Shown piece by piece: positions 1-5,508 of a stretch of DNA of 7,072 nt. The notes below the pieces were generated by a model. That model was not told the origin of the DNA, ran no database searches, and saw only the letters and a program-made list of their open reading frames with translations. Every line of letters starts with the position of its first letter. Positions within the stretch are counted from its first letter, which is position 1. The position numbers and the translations under genes were made by a program. Origin of the DNA: Lachnoclostridium sp. UBA7482 (GTDB lineage: Bacteria > Bacillota > Clostridia > Lachnospirales > Lachnospiraceae); the NCBI GenBank assembly GCA_002479645.1, contig DLOO01000070.1:53133-60204 (forward strand). Direction: 5' to 3'.

Positions 1-81
1 GGAGGAATGCAAAATCCGGCGGCAGAAACACAAAACCGACGAAAAGGGCTCCGTTCGGGAAAAAGCCCGGAGGCGGTCGCC

Positions 82-1014
82 ATGGAAGATAATATGATTG
101 GAAATGCGGGCGGCGATGGCAGCAGCGTTTGCCGGTTATGCCCGCGAAATTGCGGTGTTGACCGTGCCGACGGCAAAAAGGGTATTTGCGGGTGTGATGC
201 AACCGTAAGGGTTGCGCGAATTGCCCTGCATTTTTGGGAAGAACCCTGCATCAGCGGGGAGGCAGGCTCCGGCGCGGTATTTTTCTCCGGATGCCCGCTG
301 CATTGCATCTTTTGTCAGAATCGCAGGATTTCCGGCGGTGCAGGCAGGGAAATCGGCATCCGTGAGCTTGCAGAGAGCTTTCTGTCGCTGCAGGCACAGG
401 GAGCGGCGAATATCAACCTCGTGACGCCCACGCATTTTGTACCGCAGATTTGCGAGGCGCTTCGCATCGCAAAGGCAGAGGGACTCGTACTTCCGATTGT
501 GTATAACACAAGTTCTTACGAGACGGCGGAGACACTTGACCTGTTAAATGGGATGGTGGATATTTATCTGCCGGATTTGAAATATACGGATGGCGTTTTG
601 GCGGAGAGGTATTCGCACGCGAAGGATTATCCGGAGGTGGCGAAGGCGGCGTTGGACGTGATGGTAAATCAGGTCGGCAAGCCGGTATTTGACGACAACG
701 GAATGATGAAAAAGGGCGTGATTGTGCGTCACCTGGCACTGCCGGGACACGGGCGGGATTCCCGGGAGGCGCTTCGCTATCTGTGGGAGCATTTCGGAAA
801 CCGAATCTATGTCAGCATTATGAACCAGTATACTCCGCCGAAGCAGGATTTGCGGTATCCGAACCTGAATCGGAAGTTGTCGGAACAGGCTTATGACCGG
901 CTGGTTTCTTATGCGATTTCCCTCGGAATGGAGCAGGCATTTGTTCAGGAGGGGGATACCGCGGAGGAAAGTTTCATTCCGGATTTCGATTTGATGCCTG
1001 AGAAAATACGCTGA
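82..1014 (+). CDS. PflX-type radical SAM protein (COG1313-like)
   Basis: This is a cytoplasmic radical SAM iron-sulfur protein related to pyruvate formate-lyase activating enzymes. Its substrate is unknown. Numbered from the ATG at 82 (310 aa), the radical SAM cluster motif CxxxCxxC is C71, C75 and C78, in the context SGCPLHCIFCQN. An N-terminal Cys-rich segment (C17, C20, C24, C36, C38; CRLCPRNCGVDR) is typical of the PflX/COG1313 group and may bind a second metal centre. The C-terminal NQYTPP, YPNLNR and SFIPDFD stretches also fit this group. I chose 82 because GGAGG lies at 69-73 with 8-nt spacing and because the family normally begins close to the first Cys motif. An earlier in-frame ATG at 7 would add 25 non-conserved-looking residues, and GGAGGA abuts it with no spacing. 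The frame is also open to the window edge. No activase target such as pyruvate formate-lyase is visible nearby. The family call is firm; the function is not. Confidence 0.88.
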   Translation: MEDNMIGNAGGDGSSVCRLCPRNCGVDRADGKKGICGCDATVRVARIALHFWEEPCISGEAGSGAVFFSGCPLHCIFCQNRRISGGAGREIGIRELAESFLSLQAQGAANINLVTPTHFVPQICEALRIAKAEGLVLPIVYNTSSYETAETLDLLNGMVDIYLPDLKYTDGVLAERYSHAKDYPEVAKAALDVMVNQVGKPVFDDNGMMKKGVIVRHLALPGHGRDSREALRYLWEHFGNRIYVSIMNQYTPPKQDLRYPNLNRKLSEQAYDRLVSYAISLGMEQAFVQEGDTAEESFIPDFDLMPEKIR

Positions 1015-1035
1015 TTAAATATTATATTCACGCGC

Positions 1036-1065
1036 TTGACAGAAGAATATACGGTATGATATTCT
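1036..1065 (+). promoter_or_regulatory. possible promoter for the two-pass membrane protein gene
   Basis: A consensus -35 hexamer TTGACA lies at 1036-1041. The best-spaced -10 is TATTCT at 1060-1065, with an 18-bp spacer and a 4/6 match. A better-looking TATGAT at 1055-1060 is only 13 bp away, which is too close. The site is 87 bp upstream of the ATG at 1152. The promoter overlaps the inverted repeat listed separately. It is supported by the -35 only. Confidence 0.4.
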
Positions 1066-1066
1066 T
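1043..1066. repeat. perfect 8-bp inverted repeat in a promoter-like region
   Basis: AAGAATAT (1043-1050) and ATATTCTT (1059-1066) are exact reverse complements separated by 8 bp. The right arm covers the candidate -10 and the left arm begins just after the -35. That position fits an operator for a dimeric regulator. A terminator of the preceding gene is less likely because the stem is AT-rich and no T run follows. Confidence 0.45.
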
Positions 1067-1151
1067 GAACCTGTGACTGCCATGATTCGCCGCATGTGGA
1101 AACCGGCAGGAATCGGATAGAAAATGCAATGTACTTTATGGAGGAAAGATT

Positions 1152-1784
1152 ATGACAAAAATCAGAATGGATTTTGTACCTTGTTTGTTGATTGGCGGAC
1201 TTTTGCTGTGGCTTGTAACCCTTGCGGGTGACAAATATCTGGAGAACGCTAAGGAGCGTTATGAAACACAGAAAATATCGGCGGGGAAGGTCGGCGGGCA
1301 AGCGACAGAGGATACGCCGCTGGTAGAGAGCATTGACGAAATGAAAAAGCATGATGTGTTCTGCGTGATTACAAAAGACAAAGACTATGAACTATACCAT
1401 ATGGAGTATGATAATAAGACTTGGTATGCATTGAAACTTCCCTCCGGCGAAGTGGTATGCGTGCAGAACAATTATGCCGGCAGCAAGAAGCTGGATGATA
1501 AAACCAGGCGAACGCCCGTGGGACGTATCGTATCTTTCGATATACCGGATGAGCTGGCAAAGAAGTTGGATAAGGCGAGAGGCCTGACGTTTTCCGACAG
1601 AACCTTTTATGTGGATATGTACGGTGAATGGTTGAAGGCTCCCAATGAGGATCGTGTGGAGTTGGTCGTTACCTGGGGCGGTTTGCTCTTGTTTCTCACG
1701 GGGATGATCGGCTCTCATATGTTGGGCGTTAAGATAGGCATTTTCCCGCCTGCGTTTCCGAAGAGAAAGAAAACGGAAGAATAG
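1152..1784 (+). CDS. hypothetical two-pass membrane protein
   Basis: I do not recognise a named family for this 210-aa protein. A hydrophobic segment at about residues 8-26 and another at about 171-193 frame a roughly 140-aa soluble middle domain. The charge pattern (short N-terminus with K3 and R5, C-terminal tail with KRKK) suggests both ends are cytoplasmic and the middle domain faces outside. The middle domain holds two cysteines, C71 and C103, that could form a disulfide, and a segment rich in aromatic and beta-prone residues (TWYALKLPSGEVVCV). The start is supported by GGAGGA at 1140-1145, 6 nt before the ATG. The gene stands alone between two promoter-like spacers, so it is probably its own transcription unit or the tail of the radical SAM gene's transcript. 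No catalytic motif was seen. That it is a real gene is well supported; the function is unknown. Confidence 0.8.
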   Translation: MTKIRMDFVPCLLIGGLLLWLVTLAGDKYLENAKERYETQKISAGKVGGQATEDTPLVESIDEMKKHDVFCVITKDKDYELYHMEYDNKTWYALKLPSGEVVCVQNNYAGSKKLDDKTRRTPVGRIVSFDIPDELAKKLDKARGLTFSDRTFYVDMYGEWLKAPNEDRVELVVTWGGLLLFLTGMIGSHMLGVKIGIFPPAFPKRKKTEE

Positions 1785-1821
1785 GATGGCATGACGGTAA
1801 AAAAACTGTGAAAAACCGTGA

Positions 1822-1845
1822 AATGAAGAAAAAAGGCTTTTCATT
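1822..1845. repeat. short inverted repeat overlapping a -35 box
   Basis: AATGAA (1822-1827) and TTCATT (1840-1845) are exact complements around a 12-nt A-rich loop. The right arm overlaps the TTTTCA -35 of the promoter at 1838-1866. It may be an operator or only AT-rich chance pairing. Confidence 0.25.
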
Positions 1846-1866
1846 CCAAGGGTTCTGTGATACAAT
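1838..1866 (+). promoter_or_regulatory. extended -10 promoter for the first anchored trigger-factor-like gene
   Basis: TACAAT at 1861-1866 is preceded by TGA at 1858-1860, giving an extended -10 (TGnTACAAT). TTTTCA at 1838-1843 is a 4/6 -35 at the ideal 17-bp spacing. Transcription would start near 1873, leaving a leader of about 27 nt before the ATG at 1900. The AAGGAG ribosome binding site at 1885-1890 lies inside that leader. Confidence 0.65.
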
Positions 1867-1899
1867 ACATTAGATTACTTTCAAAAGGAGCATTTGGCT

Positions 1900-3051
1900 A
1901 TGAGTATTGAAAACAGACTGGCAGCGAAAAAGAGAAGCCAGAAGGCCAGAAAAAAGGCAGCAGTGGCAAAAGCTGTCAAGATAACTTTGGCTATTTTGAT
2001 TCCGGTTCTCGTTATCGCAGTTTGCCTGGGTATTTATTTTAGTTATCAGTCCAAGAAGATCGAGTACAGCAAATATCTGACGGCTGATGGGAAAATCAAG
2101 AATGTGACGGCAAAGGATTGCCTTTCCGCACTTGCCGATTACAACAACCTTGGAATTAAGCTTTCCGATTATGAGCCGACCGAGCAGGAGATTCGTAAGG
2201 CAGTAAAGAGTCAGTACGAAACCATCAAGAAGGCGGAAGAGGAAGCAGCAAAGAAGGATGAGGATAAGAAGGACGAGGATAAAAAGGACGACGACAAGAA
2301 GGAGTCCCAATCCGGTTCTTCCGAGTCTGAGGATAAGAAAGACGAGGACAAGAAGGACGAGTCTTCCGACGATAAAAAGGACGATGATAAGAAAGACGAG
2401 TCTTCTGATAAGAAGGATGACGACAAGAAAGACGAGTCCTCAGATAAGAAGGATGATGATAAGAAGGATGAAATCTCCGACGAGGATTACTGGAAGATTC
2501 TTGAGAATATTACCGATGCTTGGGTAGAGAAGAACTTCAAGGAGAAGATGGGTGACGACTACAAGTGTACACAGGAGGATTTCATCAAGTACATTACCGA
2601 CAAGACCAGAGAGAACAAGAAGAGCGCAATGCGTTCCGATATTACCAAGAAGCTCAATGAGAACAGCACGGTAAAGGAATACCCCAAGAAGTACACCAAG
2701 AACATGATTCAGGTTTATCGCAATCTTGAGATGCAGAGCTTTGAACAGTATTCTGATTTTTACGCTCAGTACTACGGCGTTAATTCCGTATATCAGCTTT
2801 ACGGTGATAAGAAGAAGTTCAATTCCGCAATGGAAGAGAATGCCAAGGCTGAGGTTAAGACTACGTTGGTACTGCTTGCTATTTATGAGGAAATGGGTCT
2901 TACAACCAGCGATGCTGACGTTGAAAAGTATTACAAAGAGGATCAGGGTCAGGATTACAGCAAGTTGGTGAAATCTTATGGAGAGCCTTATTTGAAGCTG
3001 CAGTGCAAGTGTGCGCAGGTACTCAATAAGTTGGAAGAGTCCGTAAAATAA
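1900..3051 (+). CDS. membrane-anchored trigger-factor-like protein with K/D-rich linker
   Basis: This 383-aa protein has a very basic N-terminus, one transmembrane segment at about residues 28-49, and an extracytoplasmic remainder (positive-inside rule). Residues 78-117 (LADYNNL, then PTEQEIRKAV) resemble the trigger factor stretch that precedes its PPIase domain (LGDYKGI, then DEEV). No FKBP-type PPIase follows. Instead residues 118 to about 196 are a Lys/Asp/Ser tract built on the 12-residue unit DKKDDDKKDESS. The C-terminal helical region has trigger factor C-domain hallmarks: SFEQYSDFY from S280, AEVKTTLVLLAIYEEMGL from A317 and GEPYLKLQ from G361. The likely role is chaperoning or secretion of exported proteins; this is an inference. 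The start is ATG 1900, with AAGGAG at 1885-1890 and 9-nt spacing. A TTG at 1894 is in frame but only 3 nt from that site. A PrsA/SurA-like protein is the main alternative. Similarity was judged by eye. Confidence 0.75.
   Translation: MSIENRLAAKKRSQKARKKAAVAKAVKITLAILIPVLVIAVCLGIYFSYQSKKIEYSKYLTADGKIKNVTAKDCLSALADYNNLGIKLSDYEPTEQEIRKAVKSQYETIKKAEEEAAKKDEDKKDEDKKDDDKKESQSGSSESEDKKDEDKKDESSDDKKDDDKKDESSDKKDDDKKDESSDKKDDDKKDEISDEDYWKILENITDAWVEKNFKEKMGDDYKCTQEDFIKYITDKTRENKKSAMRSDITKKLNENSTVKEYPKKYTKNMIQVYRNLEMQSFEQYSDFYAQYYGVNSVYQLYGDKKKFNSAMEENAKAEVKTTLVLLAIYEEMGLTTSDADVEKYYKEDQGQDYSKLVKSYGEPYLKLQCKCAQVLNKLEESVK
2251..2478 (+). repeat. coding low-complexity tract with 36-bp units
   Basis: The tract encodes residues 118-193 of the anchored protein. 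Four imperfect 36-bp units lie at 2332-2367, 2371-2406, 2407-2442 and 2443-2478, with one extra Asp codon after the first. An irregular KKDED/KKDDD stretch (2251 onward) and a short Ser/Glu patch (SQSGSSESE) precede them. The units encode DKKDDDKKDESS with small changes and differ at many third positions (gat/gac, aag/aaa). They are therefore not fresh duplications, and the protein pattern appears to have been kept. Confidence 0.88.
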
Positions 3052-3067
3052 ATAGATTATATAAAAC

Positions 3068-3106
3068 ACAAAAGATGCGGGCGGCGTGGCGCTGCCCGTG
3101 TTTTGT
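3068..3106 (+). terminator. intrinsic terminator after the first anchored protein gene
   Basis: The inner stem is CGGGC-G-GCG (3078-3086) with CGC-T-GCCCG (3090-3098), which is 9 bp including one G-U pair, with a 3-nt loop. An outer stem ACAAAA (3068-3073) with TTTTGT (3101-3106) extends it. The T run is only four bases and lies within the outer stem. An alternative outer pairing is AAAACAC (3063-3069) with GTGTTTT (3098-3104). It begins 17 bp after the stop codon. The short T run suggests incomplete termination. Confidence 0.7.
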
Positions 3107-3128
3107 CGCTTAATCGGAGGGATGCTAC

Positions 3129-3929
3129 ATGCCGGCAAGTTATGCACATAAGGCCTTTGGCGCAAGAGTTTTTCACGGATTGGAACCGGATACAAAGAAA
3201 CTGATCAGAAAGCATTTGCCGTATTTTTTGATTGGGCTTCACGGGCCGGACATTCTTTTCTTCCATCGTCCGGGAACGGACAGTAAGGTGGGGGAGTACG
3301 GGAGGCAATTACATCACGAGGCATTTGAAGGCTTTTATTGCCGGGCAAGAGAGGTTCTGCGCCGTTTTCCGGATGATGAAAAGCTTGTTTATATGTACGG
3401 AGTACTGTGCCACCTGTTTTTGGACGGATATTCCCACCCATGGGTAAAGGAAGCAAAGGAGTTATGCGGAGTTACGCACGGACTGCTGGAGACGGAACTG
3501 GAGCGTGAGCTTCTGCGTATGGACGGACGCAACGAACTGTCTTTCCCGACAGCGGCGCACATAGGTATTTCCATGGAGTATGCAAGACATATTGCTCCAT
3601 TTTATGAGGGAATTACGGATGTCGAGGTTTTTGAAAGCCTGATTGGTTATCGGCTGACAGGCACATTTACCAGACGCGAGAGCAGGACGGCTCGAAAGCT
3701 GGTATGTGAAGTAATGAAAAAGGTGGGTTATGAGGGCAAGGTTGCCGGTCTGGTTATGAGTAAGCAGGCCAGTAAGCAATGCCGCAGCGCTGTTCTCAAA
3801 CTGATTGATTTGGGAAGGCAGGCAGAAGCACCGGCAAGAGAAGCAATCGAAGCATTTGCAGAACAGGTGTTCCGGGATGATTTGCCGAGCTACAGCACAT
3901 TTTCCTATTACGGAGAAACAATAGATTAG
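3129..3929 (+). CDS. zinc-dependent phospholipase C-like protein (PF00882 type)
   Basis: The 266-aa protein matches the alpha-helical zinc-dependent phospholipase C fold seen in clostridial alpha-toxin N-domains and S1/P1-type nucleases. Likely metal ligands are H7 (SYAHKAFG), D41 (GPDI), H62/H63 and E64 (LHHEAF), H95 and D99 (HLFLDGYSHPW), H103 and H117 (THGLLETELER). The spacing of a His near the N-terminus, HxxxD in the middle and HxxxE later is the family pattern. Unlike the secreted toxins it has no signal peptide and begins directly with MPASYAH, so it is predicted to be cytoplasmic. Many such bacterial proteins are uncharacterised, and phospholipase activity should not be assumed. The start is supported by GGAGGG at 3116-3121, 7 nt before the ATG. 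The ribosome binding site of the next gene overlaps this gene's TAG stop. The family call is strong; the substrate is unknown. Confidence 0.85.
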   Translation: MPASYAHKAFGARVFHGLEPDTKKLIRKHLPYFLIGLHGPDILFFHRPGTDSKVGEYGRQLHHEAFEGFYCRAREVLRRFPDDEKLVYMYGVLCHLFLDGYSHPWVKEAKELCGVTHGLLETELERELLRMDGRNELSFPTAAHIGISMEYARHIAPFYEGITDVEVFESLIGYRLTGTFTRRESRTARKLVCEVMKKVGYEGKVAGLVMSKQASKQCRSAVLKLIDLGRQAEAPAREAIEAFAEQVFRDDLPSYSTFSYYGETID

Positions 3930-3933
3930 GAGG
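3928..3933 (+). promoter_or_regulatory. ribosome binding site overlapping the preceding stop codon
   Basis: AGGAGG begins inside the TAG stop (3927-3929) of the phospholipase-like gene and sits 9 nt before the kinase ATG at 3943. Ribosomes finishing the first gene can therefore reinitiate on the second, which implies coupled translation. An out-of-frame ATG at 3938 ends after two codons and is not a gene. Confidence 0.75.
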
Positions 3934-3942
3934 ATAAATGAT

Positions 3943-4878
3943 ATGATTATTACAGTTACTTTGAATCCGGCAGTTGATAAGACCGCAATCGTTGATGATT
4001 TGGTATTGGGCGGTGTTAACGAACTCAGAGGATGTATTATTGATGCAGGCGGTAAGGGCATTAACGTTTCCAAAACACTCCGCGTATTGAATAAGCCGAA
4101 CATGGCATGCGGTTTCATCGGCGGTTCCAACGGTGAATTGATTCGTAAGGAGATGCAGAAGTTAATGATTATGTCCGACTTCGTTTCGGTTCAGGGCGAG
4201 CTTCGCTGCAATCTTAAGGTAAATACCGTATTTGGTATGACCGAATTTAACGAGCCCGGTCCGCAGATTCGTCCGGAGGAGCTGGTTCAGCTGACCAATA
4301 AATTGATGCAGCATGCAAAGCCGAACACTCTGTTTATCCTGAGCGGGAGCTTGCCGCTTGGTGTGCCGGATGATATTTATGCAAAGTGGACGGAGGCATT
4401 CCATCAGAGAGGCTGCCGTGTATTCCTTGACGCCAGCGGTGAGGCGCTTCGGAAGGGTCTTGAGGCAAAGCCGGAATATCTGAAGCCCAACTTGAAGGAG
4501 CTTCTTGCTCTTTATAATCACGATAACGATTTCGCCTCCAATGATGAGCTGATTGCATGGGCAAAGGAAAAGGCAGAGGAATTGCATCGAAACGGTGCGA
4601 AGATGGTTGCAGTATCTCTTGGAGAGTTGGGAGCTGTATTTACCGATGGATTTGATACCATTTACATGCCGGCGAAGGAAGTTAAGGTAGTATCTCCCGT
4701 AGGTGCGGGCGACGCAATGACCGCAGCGATGGCATACGGCGTGGATTCCGGTATGCTGCTTCATGACATCGTTCGCTATGCAATGGCTACGGCAGCAGGC
4801 GCTTGTATGACCGAAGGAACCAAGCCTCCGACCAAAGAGGACATTGTAATGATTCTTCGTCAGATCAGCCGCTTCTAG
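3943..4878 (+). CDS. pfkB: PfkB-family sugar-phosphate kinase, 1-phosphofructokinase type
   Basis: This 311-aa ATP-dependent kinase of the ribokinase/PfkB fold most likely phosphorylates fructose 1-phosphate or a related hexose phosphate in the cytoplasm. The N-terminus MIITVTLNPAVDKT is typical of the 1-phosphofructokinase/tagatose-6-phosphate kinase (FruK/LacC) branch. The glycine-rich substrate loop GGKGINVS is at residues 36-43. The second PfkB signature GAGD is at 254-257, with D257 the expected catalytic base, preceded by the conserved SPV. Length is normal and no key residue is missing. No fructose PTS gene or DeoR-type regulator lies next to it, so the usual fru operon context that would settle the substrate is absent. 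Tagatose-6-phosphate kinase is the main alternative. Its SD overlaps the preceding stop, and the next gene's SD overlaps its own stop, so it sits inside a coupled operon. The symbol denotes the family, not a proven substrate. Confidence 0.88.
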   Translation: MIITVTLNPAVDKTAIVDDLVLGGVNELRGCIIDAGGKGINVSKTLRVLNKPNMACGFIGGSNGELIRKEMQKLMIMSDFVSVQGELRCNLKVNTVFGMTEFNEPGPQIRPEELVQLTNKLMQHAKPNTLFILSGSLPLGVPDDIYAKWTEAFHQRGCRVFLDASGEALRKGLEAKPEYLKPNLKELLALYNHDNDFASNDELIAWAKEKAEELHRNGAKMVAVSLGELGAVFTDGFDTIYMPAKEVKVVSPVGAGDAMTAAMAYGVDSGMLLHDIVRYAMATAAGACMTEGTKPPTKEDIVMILRQISRF

Positions 4879-4881
4879 GAG
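4877..4881 (+). promoter_or_regulatory. ribosome binding site overlapping the kinase stop, deciding a GTG start
   Basis: AGGAG at 4877-4881 overlaps the TAG stop of the kinase (4876-4878) and lies 6 nt before GTG 4888. This supports the GTG as the true start and suggests translational coupling. Confidence 0.7.
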
Positions 4882-4887
4882 TAATCG

Positions 4888-5487
4888 GTGAACAGAAAAA
4901 AACGATGGATACTATTCGGTATCGGAGGTCTTGCAGTTATCTGCGGACTTCTGGTGCTGGTCGTGTGGCTGGATAACCGGAGCACAAAGGAGATTTTGAA
5001 GCTTGCCGACTATCGAACTATTGACTGCGGCGGCAGGAATCCCTCCGAGCTGGGCGAACAGATTGTTGAGGCGCTGGTTTCCAACACGAAATTCGGCAAA
5101 GGGCTCGAAAAGCGTACTGAGAGAGTATATGCTGACACCATGGGCTATATCCGAAAAGAAGCCGATTACTTGTCGCTTTCCCTTAGCGAATATGCCGCAA
5201 AGATGTACAACGGAACCGAAAAGGAGCTGCGCGCAACGGTCTGGGAGACTTCCGAGGGAATTGCAAAAGAGGAGGCGGTTCTGGACGCCATTGGGGACAA
5301 GGAGAAGGTCGTCCTTACGGAAGCGCAGTTTGAAAAGCTTCTGCCCAAATATATGGAAAGCAATGGTTATACCGACCGGTTAAAGTTCCTTGTAGACAAC
5401 AATGAGGCAGAGATACGGGCATCCATGCGGAGAGAATTGACGCTTCAGCTGATTATTGATTATCTGACCGAGGCAAATTCGCACTGA
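4888..5487 (+). CDS. short membrane-anchored trigger-factor-like protein
   Basis: The 199-aa protein starts at GTG. A basic tip (RKKR) is followed by one transmembrane segment at about residues 7-28, and the rest is predicted to face outside. LADYRTI (39-45) matches by eye the trigger factor stretch before the PPIase domain and the LADY of the anchored protein encoded at 1900-3051. From about residue 95 the pattern follows a trigger factor C-terminal domain: LSLSEYAAKMY (97-107), a short helix EKELRATVWE, AKEEAVLDAI (126-135), LTEAQFEKLLPKYMESNGY, and a final helix ending in LIIDYL. There is no room for a PPIase domain. The likely role is a chaperone- or SurA-like helper for exported proteins, by inference. 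It is tightly placed between the kinase and the rRNA methyltransferase. It could equally be described as a hypothetical SurA_N-like protein; no lipoprotein Cys motif was seen. Confidence 0.7.
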   Translation: MNRKKRWILFGIGGLAVICGLLVLVVWLDNRSTKEILKLADYRTIDCGGRNPSELGEQIVEALVSNTKFGKGLEKRTERVYADTMGYIRKEADYLSLSLSEYAAKMYNGTEKELRATVWETSEGIAKEEAVLDAIGDKEKVVLTEAQFEKLLPKYMESNGYTDRLKFLVDNNEAEIRASMRRELTLQLIIDYLTEANSH

Positions 5488-5508
5488 TGTGCAGAATGGA
5501 ACAACAAT

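Noticed and set aside
1794..1819. ACGGT/ACCGT hairpin after the two-pass membrane protein gene
   Set aside because: The stem is only 5 bp with a 16-nt loop and no T run follows, so it is not a credible terminator.
2211..2426. Ser/Phe/Leu-rich minus-strand frame
   Set aside because: It is the antisense of the Lys/Asp repeat tract; the repeat pattern belongs to the plus-strand protein.
2332..2478. 36-bp repeats resembling a CRISPR array
   Set aside because: The units are contiguous without unique spacers, are in frame, and encode a regular protein repeat.
2440..3195. 251-codon open frame on the minus strand
   Set aside because: It lies opposite the anchored protein gene and its terminator, has no ribosome binding site of note, and its hydrophobic composition is what the complement of Lys/Glu-rich coding DNA gives.
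3938..3946. Two-codon mini frame (ATG ATA TGA) overlapping the kinase start
   Set aside because: It is too short to claim as a leader peptide; the ATG at 3943 has the better spacing to AGGAGG.
3462..4130. 222-codon open frame on the minus strand
   Set aside because: It runs across the ends of two well-supported plus-strand genes and has no recognisable motif; it is a shadow frame.
4162..4764. 200-codon open frame on the minus strand
   Set aside because: It is entirely opposite the PfkB-family kinase, whose motifs are intact, and has no family features.
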